This document shows positions 1 to 8,638 of a stretch of DNA of 64,000 bases, one piece after another. Made by a program: the position numbers and the translations under genes. The notes under the pieces are model-generated. The model saw nothing but the letters and a program-made list of their open reading frames with translations. It was not told the origin of the DNA and ran no database searches. Source of the DNA: DASTFP01 sp963744345. GTDB lineage: Bacteria; Verrucomicrobiota; Verrucomicrobiia; Chthoniobacterales; Terrimicrobiaceae. How positions within the stretch are numbered: position 1 is the stretch's first letter; the number at the start of each line of letters is the position of its first letter. The stretch spans positions 186,001 to 250,000 of the forward strand of contig CAVUTD010000023.1 of the NCBI GenBank assembly GCA_963744345.1, written 5' to 3'.

Positions 1-1668
1 AAGAGGGATTGGTTTGCTCGAATCTGGGACTTCCTGCTGGGCTGGTTTTTCCGAATGTTCAATCGTGCTTTTGAGGCGGGATCAGCTCGCTATGGCAGGG
101 TCGTCTCCGTTGTTACGCGCCGCAGCGCCATTGTGCTCCTGCTTTACGTCGGTTTGCTTGGGCTCACGGCATTTGGTTTTGTAAAGATCCCGTCCGGGTT
201 TATCCCCGCCCAGGATCAAGGCTATCTCATCATCGTTACGCAGTTACCGGAGGGCGCCTCGCTGTCGCGAACCGACAAGGTAGTTGGAAAGATCACAGAG
301 CTTGCCCGCGGGGTCGAAGGCGTGGCGGGCGTCGTTGCCTTTACTGGCTTTGACGCGGCGACTGGCACGAACGCGCCCAACAAGGCGGCTGTCTTCACGG
401 CGCTTGCTCCCTTCGAGGAACGTGTGAAAAACGGGCTATCTGGTCAAAAGATCCTGGCGGAGCTCCGTGCGAAGATGGCGACGATCGGCGAAGGCCTGGT
501 CCTTGTTTTTCCGCCCCCACCTGTCCGCGGGATGGGAAACGTCGGCGGATTTCGCATGATGATTGAGGATCGCCGTGGTCGCGGATTCCCCGCTCTCCAG
601 CAGGCCACCCAGGAAGTCGTCGCCGCTGGCGCGAAGCGGCCGGAACTCGTCGGCCTCTTCAGCGGCTTTCGCGCCGACGCACCGCAATTCTACGCCGACA
701 TCGACCGCACAAAGGCGCAGATGCTCAACGTTCCGATGGAAAACGTTTTCGCGACGCTGCAGACTCAACTCGGATCGGTCTACGTGAATGATCTCAACCT
801 CTTCGGGCGCACCTTCCGAGTCATTGCGCAGGCTGAGGCCGCCTTTCGTGAGGATCCCGAGGACATTGGAGACCTTCGAACCCGCAGTGCCACTGGCGCG
901 TCCGTTCCGCTGGGAACGATTCTTTCCATCGAACCACGCACAGGGCCTTCCCGAGTTGAGCGGTATAATCTCTACCCGGCCGCGGCAGTGGACGGAGATA
1001 CTGCGCCTGGGTTCAGTTCCGGCCAAGCGCTTTCCGCGATGGCTGATGTTGCCCGGCAAACTCTCCCCGATGGATTTGGCTTCGAGTGGACCGCTCTCGC
1101 CTATCAGCAAGTGCTGGCCGGCAATACTACCGTGTTCATCTTCCCGCTTTGCGTGCTGTTTGTCTTTCTTATTCTCGCTGCCTTGTATGAGAGCTGGTCG
1201 TTACCCTTGAGCATCATCCTGGTGGTGCCGATGTGCGTCTTGGCCGCCCTTGGGGGAGTCTGGTTGCGTGGCATGGACAATAATATTCTTACTCAGATCG
1301 GATTTGTTGTCCTCGTAGGACTGGCATGCAAAAATGCCATCCTGATTGTCGAATTCGCCAAGCAACGAGAGGACCAGGGCAGCGATCGCTTCGAAGCCGT
1401 GGTTGAAGCCTCCAGGCTGCGGCTTCGCCCCATCCTGATGACGAGCTTCGCGTTCATCTTGGGAGTTCTGCCGCTTGTGCTTGCTCGCGGCGCAGGTGCT
1501 GAAATGCGCCAATCATTGGGAACCGCCGTGTTCTCTGGCATGCTCGGGGTCACTTTTTTCGGGCTGTTTTTGACGCCAGTTTTTTACGTCGTGATTCGCA
1601 GATTCGCTGCAAGGAAGAAGCCGGTTTTGGCGCCGCCTGCCGAAGAGCCGCAAGTCTCTCACGCGTAG
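1..1668 (+). CDS. RND efflux transporter, inner-membrane permease, C-terminal half (partial at window start)
   Basis: The reading frame is open from base 1, so the gene begins upstream of the window. About 555 residues are visible, roughly the second half of a ~1040-residue HAE1-type RND pump. Visible parts are the transmembrane helix that opens the second repeat (VLLLYVGLLGLTAFGFVKIP), the porter/docking domain, and five C-terminal helices with the family signature GFVVLVGLACKNAILIVEFA. RND permeases use the proton gradient to export drugs or solvents together with a periplasmic adaptor and an outer-membrane channel. The partner genes would lie upstream. The final Pro-rich cytoplasmic tail is short. 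The family call is secure; the substrate cannot be inferred. Confidence 0.93.
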   Translation, partial: KRDWFARIWDFLLGWFFRMFNRAFEAGSARYGRVVSVVTRRSAIVLLLYVGLLGLTAFGFVKIPSGFIPAQDQGYLIIVTQLPEGASLSRTDKVVGKITELARGVEGVAGVVAFTGFDAATGTNAPNKAAVFTALAPFEERVKNGLSGQKILAELRAKMATIGEGLVLVFPPPPVRGMGNVGGFRMMIEDRRGRGFPALQQATQEVVAAGAKRPELVGLFSGFRADAPQFYADIDRTKAQMLNVPMENVFATLQTQLGSVYVNDLNLFGRTFRVIAQAEAAFREDPEDIGDLRTRSATGASVPLGTILSIEPRTGPSRVERYNLYPAAAVDGDTAPGFSSGQALSAMADVARQTLPDGFGFEWTALAYQQVLAGNTTVFIFPLCVLFVFLILAALYESWSLPLSIILVVPMCVLAALGGVWLRGMDNNILTQIGFVVLVGLACKNAILIVEFAKQREDQGSDRFEAVVEASRLRLRPILMTSFAFILGVLPLVLARGAGAEMRQSLGTAVFSGMLGVTFFGLFLTPVFYVVIRRFAARKKPVLAPPAEEPQVSHA

Positions 1669-1844
1669 GGGCTCGTTCTGCCATCTCTTTGGGCATTCGA
1701 ATAACCCAGCTTTGAGTCGTCTGCCTTCTTCGGTCACGTGGGCGCGACGAGGAAAGACAAGGGTTCTTGACAGGATGAACAGAAAATTACGGTTGAGCCC
1801 CCAAGAACAGACTGGTTTGCTGGTCATTTCTTAGGCGTTCCGTT

Positions 1845-2060
1845 TTACCCGACGATCCTTCTTGTCAGATCACCGCACTTTAGCAGCGTCGCTTCACGAA
1901 GCTTCCACCATGCCGAAAAATAGTTCTGAAAGTCCTCATTCGAGCGCCACTTCTTCTTATACTCGCGCAACAATCCCAGTCCGTCGTGTCTTCCGAAAAG
2001 ATCTTCATGCCCCGCAAACGGGGCTCCACGCGGGATGAAAATTGTGATAGGATGAACGGG
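1845..2060 (-). pseudogene. C-terminal remnant of an unrecognised gene next to the IS110 element
   Basis: Read on the minus strand, a frame ending in TAA at 1845-1847 gives about 70 residues of convincing protein-like sequence. It includes the stretches HPITIFIPRGAPFAGHEDL and GLGLLREYKKKWRSNEDFQ and ends in GDLTRRIVG. An in-frame stop lies further upstream near 2140 and no good start codon is present. The part nearest the insertion sequence is less convincing. I infer that the 5' part of an older gene was removed or displaced when the IS110 element inserted. I do not recognise the family. The rest of 1669-2257 shows no gene; part of it should be the 5' non-coding end of the IS110 element. 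Confidence 0.35.
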
Positions 2061-2099
2061 TCGCCGCGTGTTGGACGAACGCCGGAAAGCGATTTGGTG

Positions 2100-3550
2100 C
2101 GGTAAGCCCGACGAAAAGATTGGCGTGGCAGTCTTTCATGCACCGCACAGTGCGAGAAGCGCCGAGATAACTTTGGCGTGGAAACGCGAGGGTTAGAGTA
2201 TCCTGACGGAGACCGCCTCTGGCATGCGGGGGCAGTCACAGAAGGAGAATACCGCGCATGAAAGTTGAACATCGTTATTGTGCGGGCCTCGACGTGCATA
2301 AGCGCACGGTGGTGGCCTGCGTTCTCAAGGGCGAGCTGGGCCAGGAGCCGGTGAGCGAAACCAAGAGCTTTGGCACCACCACGGCCGAGGTGATGGAGAT
2401 GCTTGAGTGGCTCAAAGAGCAGGGGGCCACCCATGTGGCCATGGAAGCCACGGGCAACTACTGGATGCCGATCTATAATCTGCTGGAGGGCCACTTCGAG
2501 TTGATCGTCGCCAACGCCGCTCATATGAAAGCGGTGCCGGGAAGAAAGACCGATGTCCAGGACGCTGAATGGATCGCTGATTTGCTGCGCCACGGGCTTC
2601 TGCGCGCCAGCTTCATTCCCAGCCGGCAGCAGCGTGACTTGCGGGAGCTCACCCGCCATCGCAGTAGCCTTGCTGCCAAACGCGGCCAGGCGGCCAACGA
2701 ACTGCAGAAGGCCCTGGAGAGCGCCAACATCAAACTTCAAAGTGTGGTCACCGACATCACGGGTGTCTCGGCCACTGAGATGCTGGCAGAGATGCTTGCT
2801 GGAAATAAAGATCCCAAGCAGTTGGCGCAGTTGGCCAAGCGGCGGCTGCGTTGCAAAATCCCACAATTGGAGAAAGCCCTCAGCGGCAATCTGCGCTCCC
2901 ACCACAAACTCATTATCGAACAGTTGCTGGCCGACATCGGACTCTTTGCTGTTCAGATTGCGGAATTGGACGCGCACCTTGAAGCCCTGCTCCACAAAGA
3001 CGATGATGACATCAACCGTCTGGATGGCACTCCAGGGATCAACCGACGGGTGGCCGAAGTCATCATCGCGGAGGCCGGCACCGAGATGGAGCGCTTTCCC
3101 ACTGAGCATCACTTTGCTTCCTGGATCGGAATCTGTCCGGGCCAAAACGAAAGCGCCGGCAAACGCAAAAGCGGCAAAACTCGCAAAGGCAACCGTTCTC
3201 TGCGTGCCGCCCTGGTGGAGGCGGCGCATGGCGCCATACGCAAGAAAGAGAGTTACTACGGCGCTCAATACCGGCGCATCGCGGCACGACGCGGTAAAAA
3301 GAAGGCGATCATTGCCGTCGCCCATTCTCTGGCCATCGCTATCTACCGTATCCTCAAATCCAAAACCTCTTATCGTGAACTTGGAGCGGACTTCTTCGAC
3401 AAACTCAATCCTCTCAAAGTGCTCTACCGCCTCACCAAGCGCATCGAGAACCTTGGCTATAATGTCCAGATCGCTCCCATGCCCCAAGCGGCATAGATCG
3501 AGGCGGCTTCGCCGCGCAAATTTCTATCAGCTCGCACCGCGCGAATTTTC
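2100..3550 (+). mobile_element. IS110-family insertion sequence (borders approximate)
   Basis: The intact transposase is flanked by non-coding DNA on both sides, and no terminal inverted repeats are visible, as expected for the IS110 group. The borders are estimated. On the left the host-like remnant reads convincingly up to about 2060. On the right the next gene ends at 3554, so the right end is probably within 3497-3553. The 5' non-coding part (about 2100-2257) is the expected place for a bridge RNA in IS110-group elements. I could not define the ends from a single copy. Confidence 0.6.
2258..3496 (+). CDS. IS110-family transposase
   Basis: The 412-residue protein has both diagnostic halves of IS110-type recombinases. 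The N-terminal DEDD RuvC-like domain shows GLDVHKRTVVACVL with the first Asp, VAMEATGNYW with the Glu, and KTDVQDAEWIADLLRHG with the later acidic residues. The C-terminal Tnp_20 domain shows LDGTPGINRRVAEVIIAEAG and SWIGICPGQNESAGKRKSGK, the region holding the catalytic Ser of the family. The length is typical and the frame is intact, so the enzyme may be active. The family is known to use an element-encoded bridge RNA to pair target and donor. The start ATG at 2258 has an AGGAG-like site upstream (aggagaataccgcgc). Confidence 0.95.
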   Translation: MKVEHRYCAGLDVHKRTVVACVLKGELGQEPVSETKSFGTTTAEVMEMLEWLKEQGATHVAMEATGNYWMPIYNLLEGHFELIVANAAHMKAVPGRKTDVQDAEWIADLLRHGLLRASFIPSRQQRDLRELTRHRSSLAAKRGQAANELQKALESANIKLQSVVTDITGVSATEMLAEMLAGNKDPKQLAQLAKRRLRCKIPQLEKALSGNLRSHHKLIIEQLLADIGLFAVQIAELDAHLEALLHKDDDDINRLDGTPGINRRVAEVIIAEAGTEMERFPTEHHFASWIGICPGQNESAGKRKSGKTRKGNRSLRAALVEAAHGAIRKKESYYGAQYRRIAARRGKKKAIIAVAHSLAIAIYRILKSKTSYRELGADFFDKLNPLKVLYRLTKRIENLGYNVQIAPMPQAA

Positions 3551-3553
3551 GGG

Positions 3554-4387
3554 TTAGAATGTCTTCAGTTCCCCGAGCACTTTGCTGCGGTACGGTTCAC
3601 TCCAGGTGCCGGATAGTCTGCAGAGAGCGGTAACGGCCTCCGCCAAAGAACTCCATCCTGCAGCGAGGCTGGCGTCCCGGAACTCAGTCTGAAGTCGGTT
3701 CGCAAGGGTCGCCCGACGAACCTCCCAATCATGATAGGCGGAATCATACTGCTCTTGCTTAATTGCGTGCCGTTCAGCGTATTGAATCGCAAGCAAGAAC
3801 CTGACCAGCGTTTGCGTCAACTCGTCAGCCAAGCGAGTGCTGGTCTCGTTTGCAACCCGACGGGACCTCTCGGTTAACCACCTGGTTAGCGCGGGCGCAA
3901 TTTCGATTGATTCGGGCGAGTGTGTAAAAAAACCGACGCCTTTGTGCTCCGTTAACTCTGTCCGCCAGCGCCGGATCTCTGGGTCTTTATCGAGTTCATC
4001 GAACCTGCGAGGCCAAAAAGCTTGTTCATCAAGCATGAAAACGAGCACGTCAATTCCAAGCTTCCGAGCGGCCTCGAATTCAAGTTGGGTAATACTATGT
4101 TGTTGTCCTGAGGGCACATGCCCGCGCCGAAAGCCGACGAGCAGTATGCAGAGGTCGCATCCGTTGAGGCGTGATTGCGAGAACTGCTTTGGTTCATCCT
4201 TCGCTGCCGTCCAGTCCTCCATCGGATCGACGAAAAAGCCTGCCTTTCGCAAAGCTGTGATCACCTGCCGGCGGTGTTCCTTGAGATCCTCGAATGTAGA
4301 GGAGACGAATGCTTTATGGGTCATCGCCACTGGCCCCGAAAGTTGTACGCGGCAACGATCATAGTCGCAAGCTGGAAGGTAGGACAT
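3554..4387 (-). CDS. DUF4062 domain protein
   Basis: The 277-residue protein begins its conserved domain with HKAFVSSTFEDLKEHRRQV, the hallmark of DUF4062, followed by GCDLCILLVGFRRGHVP and QLEFEAARKLGIDVLVFML. This Rossmann/TIR-like fold is often found at the N terminus of large STAND-type NTPases; here it stands alone with a ~120-residue helical C-terminal region that I do not recognise. The first ATG is at 4387 with GGGG about 10 nt upstream; a second at 4324 (MTHKAFVSS) would begin right at the domain. It lies next to the IS110 element and converges with it. The function is unknown; a defence or signalling role is only an inference from the family. Confidence 0.8.
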   Translation of the reverse strand: MSYLPACDYDRCRVQLSGPVAMTHKAFVSSTFEDLKEHRRQVITALRKAGFFVDPMEDWTAAKDEPKQFSQSRLNGCDLCILLVGFRRGHVPSGQQHSITQLEFEAARKLGIDVLVFMLDEQAFWPRRFDELDKDPEIRRWRTELTEHKGVGFFTHSPESIEIAPALTRWLTERSRRVANETSTRLADELTQTLVRFLLAIQYAERHAIKQEQYDSAYHDWEVRRATLANRLQTEFRDASLAAGWSSLAEAVTALCRLSGTWSEPYRSKVLGELKTF

Positions 4388-4427
4388 GGATTAAGCGCCC
4401 CTTCGACACGAAGGACCCTCCGTTTGA

Positions 4428-5450
4428 TTAACCTATCGGGAAGCTCAAGGGGGCGTTGGCTGGTGAACTGCTGACCGTTGCTTCCGAAACTCCGCAGGTC
4501 GCGCTGACATGGGCGGCGGCGATATCCTCGAGTTCAGCAAGGCTCTCCACGTGAGCCAACCGATCGCGGAGCCGCGCACCACCGGGCATTCCACGCGTGT
4601 AGGACATGAGCCGGGACCGCATGCCCTTCATGGCCATCCGCTCGTCGCGCCGCCAGAGAATTTCCTGCGAGCAGTGATCGCGAATCAACCACCATCTCTC
4701 CTCCAGAGAAGGCGGAGGGAAGGAACGATCGGCATCCAAGGCAGCACGAATCTCGGAAAAAATCCACGGCGAGGCCATTGCCGCGCGTCCGATCATGATG
4801 CCGGCGACGCCCGTTTCTCTACGCCGCATCAAAGCTTCTTCGGCGCTCGCGATGTCTCCATTGCCAATGACGGGGACTCCTACTGCGGCTGCGACATCGC
4901 CGATCACCGACCAGTCGGCGCGTCCGGAATACCCTTGCTCCTTCGTGCGGCCGTGCACCGCAATGCGACACACGCCGCTATCCTCGAGAGTGCGTGCCGT
5001 CGTCACCGCATTGATCGAACGGTGGTCCCATCCAATTCGGATCTTGGCACTCACCGGTACGGGACCCGCGGCGCGAACGACGGCGGCCGCCACCCGCGCG
5101 AGCAACGGGCAATCCCTCAGGAGCGACGAACCGCCATTCTTGCAGACGACCTTATTCACCGGGCAGCCGAAATTGAGATCGAGAAAGTCTGGACGCACCC
5201 AATCAATCACGGCGCGCGCTGCCTCTGCCAGCCGTTCGGGCTCGGCCCCGAACAATTGAACGCCCAAAGGCCGTTCGTCTTCCTGAAACTCCAGGTAATA
5301 ATTTGTCCGAGAATTTCGATGCAGGATGCCTTCCGCCGAGACAAATTCGCTGGTGACAATATCCGCTCCCCTCGACTTGCAAATCCGCCGAAAGACCGTG
5401 TTCGTCACGCCGGCCATCGGAGCCAGAAACAATGGAAAATTCGCGGCCAT
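4428..5450 (-). CDS. dusB: tRNA-dihydrouridine synthase (DusB-like)
   Basis: The enzyme reduces specific uridines in tRNA D-loops to dihydrouridine, using FMN and NADPH. The 340-residue protein starting at ATG 5450 opens with the FMN-binding LFLAPMAGVTNTVFRRICK. It has the catalytic-Cys motif DFLDLNFGCPVNKVVCKNGG and the barrel motifs VSAKIRIGWD, IAVHGRTKEQGYSG, VIGNGDI and GIMIGRAAMASPWIF. The frame stays open to 5828, but the extra N-terminal residues have no family counterpart and overlap the divergent plus-strand gene, so 5450 is preferred. The DusB assignment within the Dus family is likely from the motifs but not certain. Confidence 0.92.
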   Translation of the reverse strand: MAANFPLFLAPMAGVTNTVFRRICKSRGADIVTSEFVSAEGILHRNSRTNYYLEFQEDERPLGVQLFGAEPERLAEAARAVIDWVRPDFLDLNFGCPVNKVVCKNGGSSLLRDCPLLARVAAAVVRAAGPVPVSAKIRIGWDHRSINAVTTARTLEDSGVCRIAVHGRTKEQGYSGRADWSVIGDVAAAVGVPVIGNGDIASAEEALMRRRETGVAGIMIGRAAMASPWIFSEIRAALDADRSFPPPSLEERWWLIRDHCSQEILWRRDERMAMKGMRSRLMSYTRGMPGGARLRDRLAHVESLAELEDIAAAHVSATCGVSEATVSSSPANAPLSFPIG

Positions 5451-5459
5451 CAATTGAGC

Positions 5460-6026
5460 ATGGTTCGATCGGGAGTGCTGGTCGCGCAAGGATTCTTGCT
5501 TGAGCCGAATCGGCTGGACGCCCTGGTGGACGGGCTGGTAGGGCAGTCGAGATGGGTGCTCGAGAAGATTGTCGCCCTCTGGCGTTTGGTTAAGGCGGTC
5601 TTGTTTCACGTTCCCTTTCGCGAAGTCTGGCTGTCGGTGGCGCTTCTGCTGCTCGTTGGGGAGAACTATCCCTTCTCGAATTTCCCCATGTACTCCAGCC
5701 TCGAAGAGGAATCGATCTATTTCGTCGTGAGGACGGGAGAGGGTGAAACGCTGCCATACGCGACGAGCTTCCGCTCCCGCTCCTCCTTCGTGCCGAAGGC
5801 ACTCAAAGCGGAGATGAGAAAGCTCCAAAAGACGGGAATAGATCGAGAGAGCGCCTTAAGTGAGGCCGGCCAGAATGTGCTTCACTATTTGCTCGAGAGG
5901 GCGGAACCGCAGAAACGGGAGGGGCTCGCGCGATACGGGCTGAAATTGATCGAAGTCCGAATCTCGGTCGAGGATTCCCGGCTCGTGGAGAAGGAAGAGG
6001 TTGTAGCGGAGCTTGCTCCCGAATGA
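5460..6026 (+). CDS. Single-span membrane protein paired with an HTTM-like protein
   Basis: The 188-residue protein has one predicted membrane helix (EVWLSVALLLLVGENYPFSN, about residues 60-79) followed at once by the motif NYPFSNFPMYSS, and then a mostly soluble charged domain. This FPMYS motif at a membrane edge is, from memory, typical of small proteins encoded beside HTTM-type membrane proteins. Its stop overlaps the start of the next gene (ATGA at 6023-6026), which strongly suggests the two are translated together. It is divergent from dusB, with only 9 nt between their start codons (5450 and 5460). The biochemical role is unknown. Confidence 0.72.
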   Translation: MVRSGVLVAQGFLLEPNRLDALVDGLVGQSRWVLEKIVALWRLVKAVLFHVPFREVWLSVALLLLVGENYPFSNFPMYSSLEEESIYFVVRTGEGETLPYATSFRSRSSFVPKALKAEMRKLQKTGIDRESALSEAGQNVLHYLLERAEPQKREGLARYGLKLIEVRISVEDSRLVEKEEVVAELAPE

Positions 6027-6937
6027 AGGTTGACAGCCACGTTGTCCCGCATTCCGCGTGGGAGATGGTCGTGATGCGCATGGCCTTTGCGGTGATGGTT
6101 TGGCAAAGCGTTCCCTCCTTCTTTTATTCAACTTCACTGCCGCATCCGAATGGATTGGCTCACTTCGTCGATCTGAGATTTCTTATGAATCCAGAGGTTC
6201 TTGGGGTGCTTCGAGGAGTATTGGCCGTGGCCCTTGTCTTTTACGTAGCGGGCTTCTTCGTGTTTGTTTCTCTCGGATTTGCGACCTTCCTTTTGGTCGC
6301 TTGCGGGTCACTGGACAATTCCCATGGTGCCATCAATCACTCCTTTCAACCCTTGGCGCTGGCGGCCCTGGCGCAGTGGCTGGTTGCGGGATTTGTCGTT
6401 ATGCGTGATCCAGTCGAGCGAAAAGCCGCGTTCTTTCCTTTAGCCAGTACCCAAACTCAACGGCTGCTCAGCCACAGCGCCAAAGTTGCCCTTGTTTCGT
6501 GTTATGTGACATCCGCCTTCACCAAATTGGAGCGAAGCGATGGGGAATGGATCCAGCGCACGCCGAACCTCGCGGTCGCCATCGCCAAGACCAACGCGAA
6601 ATCCTATCTGAATGCCTTTGAGCCCACGGAGCACTGGTCAAAGACAGCCCCAGCCTTCATCATCAATCATCCCACGTTGACTCGGGTTTTCTTTGGTTTC
6701 GGCCTTGCTTTAGAGCTGCTCTCCTTCCTGGCTTTGCTGGGCCGCTGGCCGGCACTCCTCGTTGGAGGGAGTTTGATTGCTATGCATCACATGATTTCTC
6801 AGATCATGGACCTGCACTTTGCCATCTTCGAACAACTGGCGTTCATCTATCTTATCAACGCTCCCTGGTTGATTGTATGGGCCGCCGGCCAAATTTGGCC
6901 GCTTCGCGGACGTTGGCGGCGGGCAAATCTTAGCTAA
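6023..6937 (+). CDS. Multi-pass membrane protein, HTTM/DoxX-like
   Basis: The 304-residue protein has about six to seven hydrophobic spans, including VLRGVLAVALVFYVAGFFVF, FVSLGFATFLLVACGS, FGLALELLSFLALLGRWPAL and FIYLINAPWLIVWAAG. A polar cluster NSHGAINHSFQP between spans resembles the conserved region of HTTM (vitamin K-dependent gamma-carboxylase-like) membrane proteins, but I cannot place it firmly in that family. The gene overlaps the preceding one by 4 nt, so the two probably form a complex. It converges on the minus-strand gene ending at 6945, with only 7 nt between the stop codons. Confidence 0.7.
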   Translation: MKVDSHVVPHSAWEMVVMRMAFAVMVWQSVPSFFYSTSLPHPNGLAHFVDLRFLMNPEVLGVLRGVLAVALVFYVAGFFVFVSLGFATFLLVACGSLDNSHGAINHSFQPLALAALAQWLVAGFVVMRDPVERKAAFFPLASTQTQRLLSHSAKVALVSCYVTSAFTKLERSDGEWIQRTPNLAVAIAKTNAKSYLNAFEPTEHWSKTAPAFIINHPTLTRVFFGFGLALELLSFLALLGRWPALLVGGSLIAMHHMISQIMDLHFAIFEQLAFIYLINAPWLIVWAAGQIWPLRGRWRRANLS

Positions 6938-6944
6938 CAGTCAT

Positions 6945-7445
6945 CTAAGACTTTCCCGTTGAGCGCGCCAGCATGCCATAAACCTCGTTCTGAATAGCGG
7001 GAATGTTTTCCAAAGAAAGATTGGGGTGCGGAACAACAAAGGTTTCACCCGTCGAGTCGTGTTCATAGACGAGCAGCTTCGAATCCTTCGATTCCATCGG
7101 ACGCAAGATGCGTTTTCGTTCGAGCATCAACGCCAGGATGAAGCATGCATTTCCCGAATGAGGGTCCCGAGTCTCCAGGAGATGTCGCAGCAGGCTTTCT
7201 GCATCGCCTCCTGGAAGAGGCTCGACAGCCGGTGCGGCGGGCTTTTCGTATTTTGAGCGCCAAAAGGAAAACGGTTCGATATTTTCGTTACGCGCGGACC
7301 ACGCCTCTTCACTAATGTCTTCACGCCGAAATCCTTCTTCCTCCCGGAAGAGAAGCGTGTAAAAATATTCACCTTCCTGGAACCGCCGGCCCGTCCGCGC
7401 GCAGCAATGGCCTCTCGACTTGATTGCCCACTCGCTCTCCAGCAT
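6945..7445 (-). CDS. Conserved hypothetical protein with a CCARTGRRF motif
   Basis: The 166-residue protein begins with a small Cys-containing motif (GHCCARTGRRFQEGEYFYT), followed by an acidic stretch, FWRSKYEKP, a helical segment CFILALMLERKRILRP and a final beta-rich part. Similar small proteins of unknown role occur in Acidobacteria, Planctomycetes and Verrucomicrobia. The ATG at 7445 shares one base with the TGA of the upstream permease gene, so the two are probably translationally coupled. No enzymatic residues can be assigned. Confidence 0.65.
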   Translation of the reverse strand: MLESEWAIKSRGHCCARTGRRFQEGEYFYTLLFREEEGFRREDISEEAWSARNENIEPFSFWRSKYEKPAAPAVEPLPGGDAESLLRHLLETRDPHSGNACFILALMLERKRILRPMESKDSKLLVYEHDSTGETFVVPHPNLSLENIPAIQNEVYGMLARSTGKS

Positions 7446-8575
7446 CAGCTCGTCCAGGGAAACTTAACTTTAGGGAGATCCCGGTTGGTCGACCGAAACC
7501 ATAGGAGACCCAAGCCGACCAGAAAATAAGCGGTCAGCGGGCCCCAGGTGGCGAGCACCGGAGAGATGCGATTGCCCTTACCAAGCGCAACAAACAAGCT
7601 GCTGAAGAACACGAGGGAGAAAAACAGAGCGATGGCAGTGGCGACGCTGCCCAAAATGCCGCGCCGTGAGTAAACGATTCCGAGAGGCGCGGCGATGAAA
7701 ACCACGAGCAAGCAAACCCAAGGCAACGCCCAACGATACTGCAATTGAGTGCGGTAAGGAGCGAGACGAACTTCTGGAAAGTCCCTGTTGAAAGAGAGGT
7801 AATCCCTGAGTTCCGGCACCGACAGATAGTCCGGATTCATGACGGAACTGGCGATCCGCCAGGGTGTCTCCCGCCAGCCGCTGATTTCTATCTCGTCGTG
7901 GATCTCCGATTTGGATATTCGGCCATCCGGTCCAATTTCGACGTACTTGGCCTTTTGCAGGCTCCAACTCTGCGTGATGTCGTTGTAGTAAGCGTCCCGG
8001 GCGTACCATTGCTTGACAATGTTCCCGTCAGCGTCCTGCTGGATGATTTGCAGATCGGTGAGCCTCTTGCTGTCCGCATAAACCTTGCGGCTGAACCAGG
8101 TGCGCAAATCCTCGCGATTTCGATAAAGATGCCCGGTGAGGCCGACCTCAGTGGTTTTGCCGCGTTTGATGTCCCGGAGCGTGCGCTTCTTGATCATGGC
8201 AGCGTGCGGGGCGCTCTCGTAATTAAAAAAACCGGTGATTGCAGTCAGCATTAAGCCCACAAAAATGAGCGGCACCAAAAAGCGGGTTACACTCACTCCG
8301 GCGCCGAGCATCGAAATGATCTCGTTCGAGCGGGACATCGCGGTTAGGGAATACAAAAGAGCAAGCAGCGCTCCGATGGGAAGGGAGATAACAACGATCT
8401 CTGGGATTTGGGATTTGTAGTATTCCAGCAAGACGTCAAAACCTGCCTTGCCTTGAAGAAAATCGGGCAGATTGTCGCTAAGGTCAAAAATGAACCAGAT
8501 AGCGATGAAGCCGAGAAAGCAATAGACGAACGGCAGCAGGAACTTTTGCAGCACGTAGCGATCGAGTATTCTCAT
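7445..8575 (-). CDS. LptF/LptG-family permease (LPS export)
   Basis: The 376-residue protein belongs to the YjgP/YjgQ family: three N-terminal membrane helices (VYCFLGFIAIWFIFDLSDNL, VVISLPIGALLALLYSLTAM, LVPLIFVGLMLTAITGFFNY), a periplasmic beta-jellyroll domain of ~150 residues, and three C-terminal helices ending with WGPLTAYFLVGLGLLWF. LptF and LptG form the inner-membrane part of the ABC exporter that extracts LPS toward the LptA bridge. The N-terminal MRILDRYVLQKFLLPF is typical. Only one of the usual pair is seen here and no LptB ATPase lies nearby, so the partner must be elsewhere. LptG rather than LptF is likely but not proven. Confidence 0.88.
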   Translation of the reverse strand: MRILDRYVLQKFLLPFVYCFLGFIAIWFIFDLSDNLPDFLQGKAGFDVLLEYYKSQIPEIVVISLPIGALLALLYSLTAMSRSNEIISMLGAGVSVTRFLVPLIFVGLMLTAITGFFNYESAPHAAMIKKRTLRDIKRGKTTEVGLTGHLYRNREDLRTWFSRKVYADSKRLTDLQIIQQDADGNIVKQWYARDAYYNDITQSWSLQKAKYVEIGPDGRISKSEIHDEIEISGWRETPWRIASSVMNPDYLSVPELRDYLSFNRDFPEVRLAPYRTQLQYRWALPWVCLLVVFIAAPLGIVYSRRGILGSVATAIALFFSLVFFSSLFVALGKGNRISPVLATWGPLTAYFLVGLGLLWFRSTNRDLPKVKFPWTS

Positions 8576-8638
8576 AGTGGCGAACCTCTAATCAGTAATG
8601 GCCGGCTTCCATCGCGTCAATAGACCAACGGTGCGCTC

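Noticed and set aside
1880..3487. 535-residue open frame on the minus strand across the IS110 transposase
   Set aside because: It is the antisense shadow of a high-GC transposase gene; only the unrelated 3' end near 1845-2060 looked protein-like, and in another frame.
4509..5459. N-terminal 317 residues of a plus-strand frame opposite dusB
   Set aside because: It is antisense to the conserved DusB sequence; the real plus-strand gene begins at 5460.
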